The notes under the pieces are model-generated. The model saw nothing but the letters and a program-made list of their open reading frames with translations, searched no databases and had not been told where the DNA came from. The position numbers and the translations under genes were made by a program. This document shows positions 22,062 through 32,398 of a DNA stretch of 64,000 nucleotides, piece after piece. The stretch is from Dactylellina haptotyla (Eukaryota; Ascomycota; Orbiliomycetes; Orbiliales; Orbiliaceae), in NCBI GenBank assembly GCA_031310005.1, contig CM062379.1, positions 5,084,001 through 5,148,000 of the forward strand, written 5' to 3'. The stretch's first letter is position 1. The number at the start of each line of letters is the position of its first letter.

Positions 22062-24506
22062 CTTGAGAAGGCAACTTCGGACCGGCTCAACTTAAGGGAA
22101 AAAGTTGAGTGAACAAATTAAGTCGAGTCGAAAACTGGTCCTCGACCTTCCGAGCTGGCCGCCGGTGGGGACTAGCTCGCAACTGCAGCTAGTTGGTATC
22201 GTGATGGTTTAGTATGCGGTCCCGGAACCAAGCGCAAGCACGAGTTGAGGGATTGCATTGCACGGAAACACGACTAGTAGGTGATGTAGCTGTGATGTTC
22301 TGTCATGTCATCCGTTGATGCATAACTGGAGACCGAATTCTTCTGCTTCTGCTTCAATCTGCTTCTTCTGCTGTCTCCGTCCTGGTCGGTCGCATGCATA
22401 CCTAGTAGCAATAATAGGACGTACATGGCCTTGTAAGCGTTCACAGGGACGGGTCAAAGCGGACGCAATATAAACGGTCCAGCGGTGTGAGCATGAGCCC
22501 CAGAAGTCCTTGTCAACTTGAAACATGTCACCCATTTCATCAGCTTCGATGTCAGCAGGGCGCCAATTGGACTAACATTCAGATATAAAACCGCAGAATC
22601 CGGAAGGGATAAAGGAAAAGAAAAAAGCAGAGGAAGGAACTGACGAAGGCCAATTGTGGTGCCCACACCTTCCCGTTCCCTTTGAGCCTCCCGATTTCTA
22701 GGGTTTTACTCCTAACGGAAATAACTCCAGCGGATCACGACATGTTGCCGGCTTACCTGTTGTCACAAACACCTCAGAGTCTGGCAAATGCTCATTGATC
22801 TTCTTAGGCGACAGCGGCAGTAAAGAATTTCCTGTTCGCTGTTCCGAATATCTTGTTTTTGCTCTTTTTCCCTCCCTTTGTCCATTGTGGCTAAGCAAAG
22901 CAACTAACTGCGTGTACCCACTTTGACGAAGCAATCCTGACTGGCTCATGTGGGCAGCAGCAGTTTACTGGACGCTCTGGGAAATATTGCGACGGAAAAA
23001 AGTATCCGCTTGGTTGTTCAGGTTGCAACGATTCAGTTCTGGTTACAAGGCTCGAATTAATAAGGAACTTTTGCCTGGACAATGCAACGCCGTTACGTGA
23101 GTTGTTGCTAAGCTAAGCCAAGCGGGAAAAGGAGTATTGCTTACTTCGCAAACCCGAGAAGATGGTATCCGTCCTGCCGGAAAGCTTGGGGATTTCGGTA
23201 GTTACGAGAGAAAATAAGAATATGATATAACCGTAGATCCTCGCCTTCCATTGGAATTCCACATCGGCGTACTAACTGGCCTCTTCCAGACCTTTCGCCC
23301 TTCTCCGCCTTTCCCCCACCCACCCCCAGTATAAGCTTATCGGGGGGATTATGAGGCAAGCTTCGCAGATTTTGCCCCTCGCCCTTGTCATCTATATGGT
23401 TCCTAAGAAAAATAGAAATTAAAATATTTCCTCCAACTAAAAATTATAAAATATTCAAAGATTAGAAAAATAAAAAATAAAAAAATTTCGTTAGAGGAGT
23501 ATGACAGACAATTGGCGGCACGAGGGCGATCCTGTGATCTTTGCCGTGCATTTTACAAGGGATGAAACGAAGATATTTCGTTCTATCAGCAGATTGGTCC
23601 CACCTACCGACAGCAGCTTCGGGACCGCGAAACTCGCAGCAGTTCGACCCGCCTCGCTAGGACAAGGCAACATATTAGCTTGGATGGAGTACGAGCTTTG
23701 TCATCATTGTTGGCTTTGGTGATTTGTCGTCTCGTAAGAGGATGCTGACTTAAACTAACTACACATCACTCTGTAAAAACCGTCATGGTGCATATCGTCC
23801 GGCAACGTCGCTTGGGGATCGTTGAGAGGTCCTCGGTAGGTGTGTCTCCTCCGTACGAAAAGCAAACATCGGACAAAGACGACTATGAATGGACAAGTAT
23901 CCCGCCCAATTGCCAGGCTGGATCAACCTCTAGGCAACCGACAACGTGCCTAAGCTTGTGATGCTGTGCGATGCTGATATCCACAATGCGCGGAGTGAGT
24001 TCGGTGTCGGAACTTGCCGTCCCAATTGGCCTAAATCCATGATCGTGGGCAAGGATCTTGTAATTCAAAACTGCAAGGCACGGTTTATAAGGTCTCGATC
24101 GGATTTCTTCGCCCGCTGTTCGCTGTTGTCAGAGGCTCTGATAGTCAGGGAGCTTCCTGTTGGTTCCGTGGTGGGGACTGGATCCATGGAGGACGAGTCT
24201 CAGGTCATATTGGGCAACACAATGGTAGTCTGGGGTGGTGCGAAGGTGATTATCGGTTTCGGCTGGTCTCTCAGACTTGGGGGCGAAAATATCACACAAC
24301 GCGAACATGCGAATTCACAATCGCATTACTAAGATTACGAATTTGAGAGTGTAGCTGCTAAATCTAAACCAAATTTGATTACTATTTAGAGCCAATGTAT
24401 CAGGTATACGAGGTTCCAGATGCCTGGTATTCCATCTCATGAAGAGGTTCGTCCTCTGGACTAATGCGACAATTTCAATGCCACCTAGCAGACCAACTTT
24501 GCAAAT
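22062..24506. other. Intergenic region, AT-rich in part
   Basis: It is the upstream region of the coiled-coil gene followed by sequence without a supportable gene. 23.40-23.49 kb is almost pure A/T. A 128-codon plus frame at 23.95-24.33 kb has no recognisable motif or splice context. The stretch marks the start of an accessory-looking interval that runs to about 28 kb. Confidence 0.5.
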
Positions 24507-25744
24507 TTATACGGTAACAATTCCACCGTCCCCTTGTTGCAGGTTTCGGGTGTAGCCATAGCTCTCAGCGATAGTGTATGTATAACTTCCAGAAGAGTAT
24601 CCATGATTCGTGGCGTACGATGAATCGAATGGGATCAGGTAAAATGAACAGATCGTCATATAGCCCTCGCCATTTTTATTCAGGGAATAAAAGTTAAAAA
24701 AGTTGCATGCACGGTATGTATTACTCAGGCTCAGATGCCTGGAGTTATACGCAGTTTTCTGCTCACAAGCTATGGCGCAGATACTTGGATCACTCTATTA
24801 ATATCGAAAAGAACAGCATTAGTTTTTAATGATACCACTGTTGCATAAATGGGAGGGTTTCAATATACAGTTTGGATTGACGTGTATCCCATATAAGGAT
24901 CCGGGTCCCCTAGATTCAAACGTTTCCCATTAGTAGCCCCACTAAGTCTTTCCATGGCGAAACCTTCAATGGCAGGAAAGGCTTGATATTTGGCGTATCC
25001 GTTCGAGTTATTAATAGTGATGTGGAAGCCGTTTCTGAATTGACCCACATTTGTGGCGGCTGAAGCTGTGCTCTTAAGGCTGTAAAATGAGCACTTGATT
25101 ACTTCGCCGCTTGCATTGCGTTCAATATAAAGATTGAAGAATCGGCTATATGTGGGGACTGCTTTTAGCCTATACCCAAGACCGCTCGTATAAGTGTGGC
25201 ATATTAACGACATAGCATCCAACAATGCTATTGCATCTGGTAGCGCATATATTGGGGTTATAGGCGGGTATCGAGTGAAATGTGAGGTATGATGAAGCTT
25301 GAGTAGCCCCGATCAACCCTGAGAAGACCAAAAAATATCCATCTGGGGTTATTGCTTCCGAGCTAAGAGTCCTTTTGAAAAGGTTTGGAGACTCCGTTGG
25401 TTGATCTGGTGTTGCCGTGAGTGCCGGATCAGCTCCTGGTGAGTCCGTAGCAGTGGCTTGGGCTATAGCAGCTTCAATTATGGTGGATCGGTCAACAAAA
25501 GGTCCACTGGTCTCTAATTTTTGATAAACAGAATCGCTAGCAGTTGTCCAAGGTGGCCTGTTGCATACACTGGCTAGAATGCAGAGGAAACCCCACCAGT
25601 CCCATACGGGGCACCAGTTGCTTGAACGTCGGGTAGCTCCTCCGAAAAGTCTTCAGTGAATTCTTGAGCGCTTCCAACTGGCGACCCAATCGTGGTGCCC
25701 AACAGGCTGAGAATGACCAATAATGTTACTCCTATCAAGTTCAT
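24507..25744 (-). pseudogene. Secreted two-repeat cysteine-motif protein, frame broken or unusually spliced
   Basis: Hand splicing reveals a secreted protein not visible as one frame. It starts at ATG 25744 with a clear signal peptide (MNLIGVTLLVILSLLG). A 50-bp intron (GTATGG...CAACAG) then restores PPWTTASDSVYQ. Two diverged repeats follow. Repeat 1 has ICATRCNSIVGC, then FFNLYIERN and IKCSFY, then ATNVGQFRNGF. Repeat 2, after an intron with CTAAT (GTATAT...TTAATAG), has ICAIACEQKTAYN, then CNFFNFYSLNKNG and TICSFY, then ATNHGYSSGS. The shared order C-x3-C, FFN-Y, CSFY, ATN-G shows an internal duplication. The pattern resembles a secreted ascomycete family known to me only by sequence. Between CNSIVGC and FFNLY the frame changes near 25.2 kb, and no GT-AG intron of correct phase joins them. 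The gene is therefore either decaying or uses an unusual junction. The rest remains open and conserved in character, which suggests recent loss. Confidence 0.6.
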
Positions 25745-26783
25745 ATTTACTGTGTTTGATGGGTAAGTACGGATTGAACGAACGAATGTCGCTTTTAGGA
25801 GATAGGTTTACGGACGTATGGTTATCAAATGGTTCGCATGCAATACATATATACGCAAATTTATACAAGAGGCGACGGCATGCCGGCATCTGGCTTGCGA
25901 GATAAACAAGAGGCACCAAACTATGTAATCTTGCCACGAATCTCGTCGCTTCCTGTAAAAGCTCTGCAGGTATCCCATATGATGATCTGGCGCAGCAGCT
26001 GTGAATCCTTAATTTTCTGTGTAGCTTAGGGTAATGAATCCAGAAAACTTCGTGACCAGGAATTCGTGACCGAATGTTTTGCTTTTCGAGATGTAATTAC
26101 AATAGACCCAACAAGCTAACTCGGAAGGGACAAAATCGGCCCATCGGGATAGATCGTGTTGCCGCATAGAACCGCCAACTGGTAACCAATGCATTGGAGA
26201 AATTGAATGGCGTATTTGTGTCGCCATTTCTCTAGCCGTATTGAAATTAGAACGCGGTGCTACCATACGGGAAAGTAACAGACCTATAGTTATTTCAATA
26301 CCTGAGCGAACTCTAGAAATCCCTCTTCGAATATGCAGAAGGATAAATGGCCTATGCAAAACATTATCGATCGCACCGGGCACGCGCACCCCGTGCCGAC
26401 GCCAGCCCTGAAAACCTTCTCACTACACCACCTAGACTACCAAAACGGGGCTGATAGGTCTTTGTAGTTGTATCACACAACTGCAGAACTAATTAGCGGA
26501 GTACAAATATTTCGGCCGAGATTAACAACTCTATGGCAAATACGATAGATAAAATGGCAGCACAAAATTAGTGAAAGTGATAAGGAAAGAACCGACAAAT
26601 CAGGTTGGCGAGGTTACCGCTAAATGCAAGTTTAAAAGGCTAAATATATTGGATGTATATTTTTCAAAACTCATATGGGCTGCAATAGTGCGTGTGTATA
26701 CTGATACAAATGCTTATTTGTCTAGTTTATTCTTGCATGGGGTTCCATCAGATTAACTTTTCTCATGTGACCTTATTCGTCCG
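25745..26783. other. Non-coding, AT-rich
   Basis: It lies upstream of the secreted two-repeat gene. Open frames in both directions near 25.8-26.4 kb have no recognisable motif, signal peptide or splice context. I see no repeat or RNA. Confidence 0.5.
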
Positions 26784-27020
26784 ATGAACGGCCATTCCTC
26801 GTGCGTGCTCTGTTCCGATGGTTTTTTTAAAAATATTCTCCAAAGTGACGGCTGGGTAGACAAACCATGGATTGATGCAAGTCCACGTGCTGCCGTCGAC
26901 GACTGGTATCCCACATGGGGAAACGGAGAGTATGGAGCGATGGTCGTACGAGATATGAAGATGTGGCAAGAAGGACGATGTCAATATGACGAGCGTCGAG
27001 ATTTCGGAACATCGAGATAG
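26784..27020 (+). pseudogene. Possible fragment of a secreted enzyme (GH16-like C-terminus)
   Basis: A short plus frame contains GWVDKPWIDASP, then WYPTWGNGEYGAMVV and DMKMWQEGRC. The Trp/Pro/Asp-rich order and the closing M-W-Q-x-G-x-C recall the C-terminal end of some secreted fungal glycoside hydrolase (GH16/concanavalin-type) proteins, as I remember them. No catalytic part, signal peptide or flanking exons can be found upstream, so if real it is a remnant. The identification is weak and could be coincidence. The opposite strand also has an open frame, which I treat as a shadow. Confidence 0.25.
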
Positions 27021-28086
27021 CTCGATAGAAAGCTTATTTATTCTTGAGAGGCTTAGTGTTTTCAAATCTGCCGAAGTGCGAGATCGATTTGGTCTAGTTC
27101 GACGCTTACTTCCAGCGTTCACAGGGTTCGAAGGGAGGCTTTTTCCAGTTACTACAGAGTAGTTGCCATATTCGAACCTTACAGTCATGCATGATTATGG
27201 CTGATCCCCTAGATTTTAGATACTTCGATTTTCTTAAATCCGTCGGGTAGATTATTCTCGTTTAGGTAAAAATTAAAATTTCCTAGCCAAAATTATGCAA
27301 GTTGTAGATCTTGCGGCAGGAGAACGTATATGTGGATGCTTTGTAGAATACTACTGGTATTATGTTTGCTCGTTTTCAACCCATAAATTTCTTAAATGGA
27401 TCTGATCATGGAACACAACAAGATGCTGGCAGCATGACAAGCGTCGATGTAGAAGGTCACACATCGGTTAATACGATTAATTAAGGAATTTTTACTTTCT
27501 GATATATTACGGGAGGGCGCATCCATTCCTCTATCAGAGTCTACGCAGGGAAAAGGTCGGTGAACTCGAGCACCGATCGCGCGACAGATATCAGATAGTT
27601 GTTGGAAACCTAACTAAACTTGGCACGATTTGAGGCAAAAGGCGCCTCGAACTCGGGTAGACGGCATCAATAAGACCGATCTTCGAATAATTCGTTTCTT
27701 TGAGGGAACCACAATCTTGTGTAAAGTCGGTCGCCCATCCACCGATCCATGACGTTATGTTAGAGCTCCAAACATTTTAGTAAATCCAACACTTGGCGAC
27801 GTCGCAGCTGAACTCCAGGTTAGGAATATATACATATATAAATCATCGACCGGAGCCAAAAACATAGTTTAAGAAGAAAATGCGCATTGGTTATCTATAT
27901 CAATAAAAATTTCATATTTGCGATCTCAAAAACTTTCAAATATTAAGTACCAGTACCCCGAAAGGAAGGGCTCTGATTTGTTCAAGTTAAATTGTGGCTG
28001 GCTCCACGGTTGTCAACACAACGCTTCCCAAGTTATCGCACAGTTCAACATTATTGATTCGAAGCTACGAAATTGAATCCAAAAGG
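27021..28086. other. Upstream region of the flavin monooxygenase
   Basis: AT-rich non-coding sequence. TATATA-type stretches lie near 27.83 kb, about 250 bases before the start codon. No gene is seen. Confidence 0.5.
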
Positions 28087-29619
28087 ATGTCCTCTCCAAA
28101 GCCTGTCTTAATTGCCGGGGCTGGTCCTACTGGTCTCATGGCAGCTCTCTGGCTCAGTCATCTCGGCGCCCCGTTCCGAATCGTCGACAAACGTGAGTTT
28201 GCGGTTGACACATCCCGCGCAACCATAGTCCATGCACGAACAGTCGAATTCTATCGTATGCTCGGCCTCTCCGAGCGCGCTATATCCGAGGGACGCATAG
28301 TAGAGAACTTTGCCGTGTTCAGTGATCTTAAGGAAATCATATCACGCCCATTTGCCGAAATAGGCCGAGGGAAATCCAAATTCCCATTCGTTCTTATGTA
28401 TCCACAGGACTTCAACGAACAATTGATGATTGGAGAATTGAAATCAAGAGGTGTCGACATCGAAAGAGAGGTGGAGGTTACAGGCTTGGTTCAAGACGAT
28501 GATGGTGCCACCGTGACCCTGAAAAACAAGGAAGGCGTGGAAGAGAAGTTCGAAGCATCCTACGTCTTGGGTTGCGACGGCGGGCATTCGACGGTTAGAC
28601 AGTATACCAACATCCAAAACGCCCCCGGTACATACTCCCAGAGATTTTTCGTAACAGACGTCGAAGGAGAGGTCTCTGTCGGACTACAAAATGTCAATCT
28701 CTGTTTTAACACCATGGACTTTTGCTTGCTCTTCGGCATGCCCAACGGCCGGATCAGAATCGCTGGGTGGGCGCCAGATGAAACCCCAGACCACACATTC
28801 ACATTCGCAGATGTTGAGGAAGCTGTTAGAAGAAATTCTGGGGCCGTTATAAGCAAGGCACACTGGTTTTCAACATATAAAGTACACTATGGCGTCGCGG
28901 GGACCTTCCGTGACCGTAGAGTCTTCATATGTGGAGATGCAGCCCACGTCCATAGCCCTGTCGGTGGACAAGGGATGAATACCGGTCTCGGTGATGCGAT
29001 AAATATCGCTTGGAAGATTGCAGCCGTACTTTCGGGAAAGGCAGCGCCAGATATCCTGGATACCTACCAGTCAGAACGAAGACCCTTCGCCGAAAGATTA
29101 GTTAATACTACGGACAAAGTGTTCACCATCGCATCAGATCACGGACTTATGGGGAAGGCATGGCGAACTGTCGTCATGGGAAATATCGTACCACTTCTAT
29201 TTCACTTCGGATTCATCGATAATTTCATGTTTGAGACCGTCTCTCAGGTTCGGATTGAATATAGGGGTAGTCAGATGAGCAACGGCAATCACGTACTCAG
29301 TCTTTATGCTGGTGACAGGCTACCCTGGGTAGAATTCGAAGATGGGACCGATAACTTCCAGCCGCTAAGTTCCATGAACTGGCAACTACACATTTACGGT
29401 GACAGGAATGATAAGGTTACGGATTGGGCCCGGGAGAAGAATCTGATCGTTCACAATTTCCCTTTCAACAACGATGCAAAGACAAAAGGTATCCCGGAGA
29501 AAGCCATCATTTTGGTTCGCCCTGACGGATATGTCGGCCAGGTATTCCAACATGATACGGATAAAGAAATTTCTCAGTTGCAAGCATTTGTGGACAAATG
29601 GGGGCTCAAATCATTTTAA
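28087..29619 (+). CDS. FAD-dependent aromatic hydroxylase-type monooxygenase
   Basis: An intron-free frame of 510 codons starts at the ATG at 28087; the frame is open further upstream but has no other ATG. All three flavin signatures of the p-hydroxybenzoate hydroxylase fold are present: the dinucleotide-binding loop GAGPTG (residues 11-16), the DG motif in CDGGHSTVR (about 163-171) and GDAAHVHSPVGGQGMNTG (about 283-300). A C-terminal thioredoxin-like stretch ends with VRPDGYVGQVF, as in phenol hydroxylase and pentachlorophenol monooxygenase relatives. Such enzymes hydroxylate phenolic or polyketide aromatics using NAD(P)H and O2. The substrate cannot be inferred, and no biosynthetic partner genes lie beside it. 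Its position next to a gene-poor interval and its lack of introns fit an accessory catabolic or secondary-metabolic gene; acquisition by transfer is possible but not shown. Confidence 0.92.
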   Translation: MSSPKPVLIAGAGPTGLMAALWLSHLGAPFRIVDKREFAVDTSRATIVHARTVEFYRMLGLSERAISEGRIVENFAVFSDLKEIISRPFAEIGRGKSKFPFVLMYPQDFNEQLMIGELKSRGVDIEREVEVTGLVQDDDGATVTLKNKEGVEEKFEASYVLGCDGGHSTVRQYTNIQNAPGTYSQRFFVTDVEGEVSVGLQNVNLCFNTMDFCLLFGMPNGRIRIAGWAPDETPDHTFTFADVEEAVRRNSGAVISKAHWFSTYKVHYGVAGTFRDRRVFICGDAAHVHSPVGGQGMNTGLGDAINIAWKIAAVLSGKAAPDILDTYQSERRPFAERLVNTTDKVFTIASDHGLMGKAWRTVVMGNIVPLLFHFGFIDNFMFETVSQVRIEYRGSQMSNGNHVLSLYAGDRLPWVEFEDGTDNFQPLSSMNWQLHIYGDRNDKVTDWAREKNLIVHNFPFNNDAKTKGIPEKAIILVRPDGYVGQVFQHDTDKEISQLQAFVDKWGLKSF

Positions 29620-30002
29620 TTTAACATATAGTGTGTGGTTTCAAAATCAATACTACCAATGAGAATTCTGAGCATAATTAAATGCGTATTGCTTTTAGCT
29701 AATTAATTTAATTGCTGATTTTGAAAGAAATATCAATTCAATCAACAAAAACGATACAACTTGCAGATATATCTGAAGTTGAGGTAGAAAAGGATGACGT
29801 AGAAGGGGATCATCTGTATTAAAGAGGTGAAAAGAAACTTATTTCTCTCGCTTCAATTCTATCCAATGGCGAGAACTCAAATTCCGCGTGCACCAAGATC
29901 TCAAAAGCGAAAACATGACACCATAATGTCCTCAATGTAGTAAAACAAGCCACAGCACTCTGCAAATGGATTCGAAGATAGGAGGGTATTTAGTAATGGT
30001 GG
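29620..30002. other. Intergenic region between convergent genes
   Basis: AT-rich spacer with probable 3' ends of both neighbours. Nothing else is seen. Confidence 0.6.
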
Positions 30003-31335
30003 TTATGGGTTGAAGGTGGCGAAAGTGTGGACTTCCTCATCAATCTGGTGAACGGGTCGAATGTGAACATCTCTGATTGCTTTCTCAAAGTTTTTGATAA
30101 GCTCACGGGCTTCTTGAACAAACCGAAATGCAACCCCAGAGCCAGCATTCATTGTTGAGCTCCCTTGGATTATGTTCTCACCATGCTTAGAAGCTGATTC
30201 CAAAATAGCAAGCGGCTCGAGCATTTTCTCCCAAACCCCAACTTTGTTCCTAGCATAAAGAACAAGCATTCTCAGACGGTTGACATTATCACCGTCTTTT
30301 CGCATGCAAGTCTTTGCCTGGGCAGCGTAGGCATTTGCACGACGTAATTCTTCTGCTTGGCGATTCGTTTCGAAATTCCTATTGAAGAGCTGTATCTCCA
30401 AGTGTTGGTTGTGTTTCTTCAGGCATTCGATGAAATGGTTATTTTGCGGGATCGCCATATGGTCGAGATCTCTATGAATAGACGTTAACTCGAGAACTAG
30501 ATAATTGTAGGGATAGTTGAATGGGATCTTACCCCGTTAGGCTGGGATTCGAAAGTTGAGCGGGTTGCTGAATGGGCGTACTTGGTCGAAGATTAGACAG
30601 CGAGACCCTGTGACGTATTTCGGTGCCATTAGGTGTGGAAACAGTTTGGAACTGGCCCTTTGTATATGAAAACGCGCGAGGTGGAGGAAGCGGTGCCTGG
30701 AGTTCAGCTGCAATGGTGTTCGATGTGCGTAGCTTTTTGACCTCTGGTTTTGTGGGAGAGTTGTCTAGATCCTTACGTTTCGCTGGTCGTAGAGCATTTC
30801 TATTCATGTTTTCGTCCACATTGCCGGCAGTGGGAGAAGAAATCGCACTATTCATAAGAGCACGGCGGGTGGGTACACCTTTGTAGGGATAGTGGCCTTC
30901 GTTTGGCAAAACTCCTCCTTTCAAGCTCAATGCCAGCAACTCTGGGTCAATTTCATCGATCTCATCATTCTCATCCTGTGATTCCGTGTCCACTCCACTA
31001 GAACCATTATCCTCAGAAACATCAAATTCCAAAGCTGCCTGGGCTGTCTTTTGCGGGTCTGTTGGATGAGCTGCCGGATTGATGGTAGAGAAAGTCTTAT
31101 GCGCCGGTAAGCCGTCTGCCAAAAGATTTGGAGAGACAACTTTCTGGGAGGAGACTCTCTGAGGACTTGTCTGTTCAGACAACCATTCTGTCTCAGCTGT
31201 GGGATTACGGGAGAGTCTTGCTCTGGTCAGAGGGACGCGGGGGGAGCTGATAGCCTCGCCATTGGCTGGGGTGACATTGGGGTTATGCTTAACGGACCCA
31301 CGGCCAGGAGTCGACAGAGGCGTTCGAGCTGCCAT
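30003..31335 (-). CDS. Unknown protein with helical C-terminal domain
   Basis: Two exons, 31335-30533 and 30471-30003, join in frame to 423 residues; the intron is GTAAGA...TTCATAG. The first ~265 residues are Ser/Thr/Pro-rich and probably disordered. They start MAARTPLSTPGRG, a run of SP/TP sites that would suit cyclin-dependent kinases, and include an acidic stretch (DENDEIDEIDPEL) and basic patches (RPAKRKD). The second exon encodes ~155 residues that are strongly helical and probably globular (FIECLKKHNQHLEIQLFNRN, then RQAEELRRANAYAAQ). This arrangement, an SP/TP-rich tail plus a helical module, is common in chromosome and spindle proteins of fungi, but I do not recognise the family. No transmembrane or signal sequence is present. 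Confidence 0.8.
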
Positions 31336-31386
31336 ATCAATTGGTTATTGATGACGGCTTGGAGTGGATTGTAGTCGAAGCCAATA

Positions 31387-31411
31387 ATATATATATATAT
31401 ATATATATATA
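31387..31411. repeat. (AT)n microsatellite
   Basis: An uninterrupted alternating A/T run of 25 nt lies about 50 bases upstream of the start codon of the minus-strand unknown gene, within its likely promoter or 5' leader. Confidence 0.95.
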
Positions 31412-31689
31412 GAGGATAGCGGACGATGTCAACCGATCTTGGAGAAACCGAGGAGCAAGAATGGGACTGAGATGTACGATAACGATGATGGACAGTCTCG
31501 TAACCGGACCGTTGCTGATTTATGGCGATGGTCTTGATGCGGGTTTTGATGAAGAATAATATATCGAGTTCCTTTTTGCAGATAAGCACGCACCTGCACC
31601 GCAACCACCGCCACACCTCCAAGCACTATCGCCGTGGAGACTCGTCCACGGAACAAACATCTCGAAAATAAGATAAAAAAAGACAAAAA

Positions 31690-31833
31690 GATCTTATCAG
31701 ATTCGAACCTGCGGTTGTCTATCTGAAAGCGGGCCCCACCTCCCGCTTTTGCCGACCCCCCGGCCCGTCGACCTGGGTCAACTCCCTCGGATATCTTATA
31801 ATGTAGAGTGTTGAACAACTACACCATCAGACT
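31690..31833 (-). other. tRNA-like Pol III promoter boxes, relic or atypical unit
   Basis: On the minus strand, 31826-31816 reads TGGTGTAGTTG, a full match to the A-box consensus. Around it a perfect four-pair D-arm forms (GTGT/ACAC with a nine-base loop). 31709-31700 reads GGTTCGAATC, a near-perfect B box. Runs of T follow within about 15-35 bases, as in Pol III terminators. The boxes are ~117 bases apart, against ~44 in an intronless tRNA. The acceptor arm does not pair, the T-stem is poor and no anticodon stem closes. It is therefore not a standard tRNA. It may be a decayed tRNA, the head of a SINE-like element or a small Pol III RNA. Confidence 0.35.
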
Positions 31834-32191
31834 TCTTTACGCTACACTAACTAAGAAGTCAATGCACCTTATATAGCTAAAGATACTGTCTTTGGCGGAT
31901 TATAGTAGTCCACCAAACATATAGAAGACCCTGACTCCCTTCTATTCAAGATATCAGCGATTTCCCCAAGCAATTGCAACTACTGAAACCAAAGCATCAG
32001 CGCATTTCAATATCAAGTTTCTCAAGACTATCCGTTGCAATAAGTTTCTCGCATTCAGAAAAAATAGATCAATCTATCGTCATAAATTCCATTCAAGTGC
32101 GGCTATCTGGTTGATAATAATGTACTACAATGGCTTGTAGACTCGATTTGAGCGATATCGATTCGGGGACCTGCAACGTTGAGGTCTACCA

Positions 32192-32216
32192 CCTTCCTTC
32201 CTTCCTTCCTTCTTTC
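32192..32216 (+). repeat. (CCTT)n simple repeat
   Basis: About six units of CCTT, the last ones imperfect, in non-coding sequence. Confidence 0.9.
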
Positions 32217-32369
32217 CAGGCTAAAATATCCAATAACGCAGCAAAATTCGAGCCAGGATCCTAAATTATATACCCAGAACGCTATTCCTACGACATTCAT
32301 CAACTTCGTCGACGAATATACCGCATCTAGTCGATATAATCTCAGTTTCGAAATCCTATGCGGCGCAAA

Positions 32370-32398
32370 ATCTACAACACCTAAATTGTGTTGTAGAT
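32370..32398. repeat. Perfect 11-bp inverted repeat with 7-nt loop
   Basis: ATCTACAACAC and its exact reverse complement GTGTTGTAGAT flank the loop CTAAATT. This could form a hairpin or bind a dimeric protein; no T-run or gene end makes it a terminator. Confidence 0.85.

Noticed and set aside
23946-24332. 128-codon plus frame
   Set aside because: Gly/Val-rich with no known motif, no leader and no splice partners. I cannot support it as a gene.
26009-26389. 126-codon minus frame
   Set aside because: No conserved pattern, and it lies in a decayed-looking interval.
22000-30000. A secondary-metabolite gene cluster around the monooxygenase
   Set aside because: No polyketide synthase, peptide synthetase, terpene cyclase, transporter or cluster regulator lies nearby.
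31690-31833. Calling the A/B-box pair a functional tRNA
   Set aside because: Acceptor and T-stem pairing fail and no anticodon arm closes, so only a tRNA-like unit is reported.
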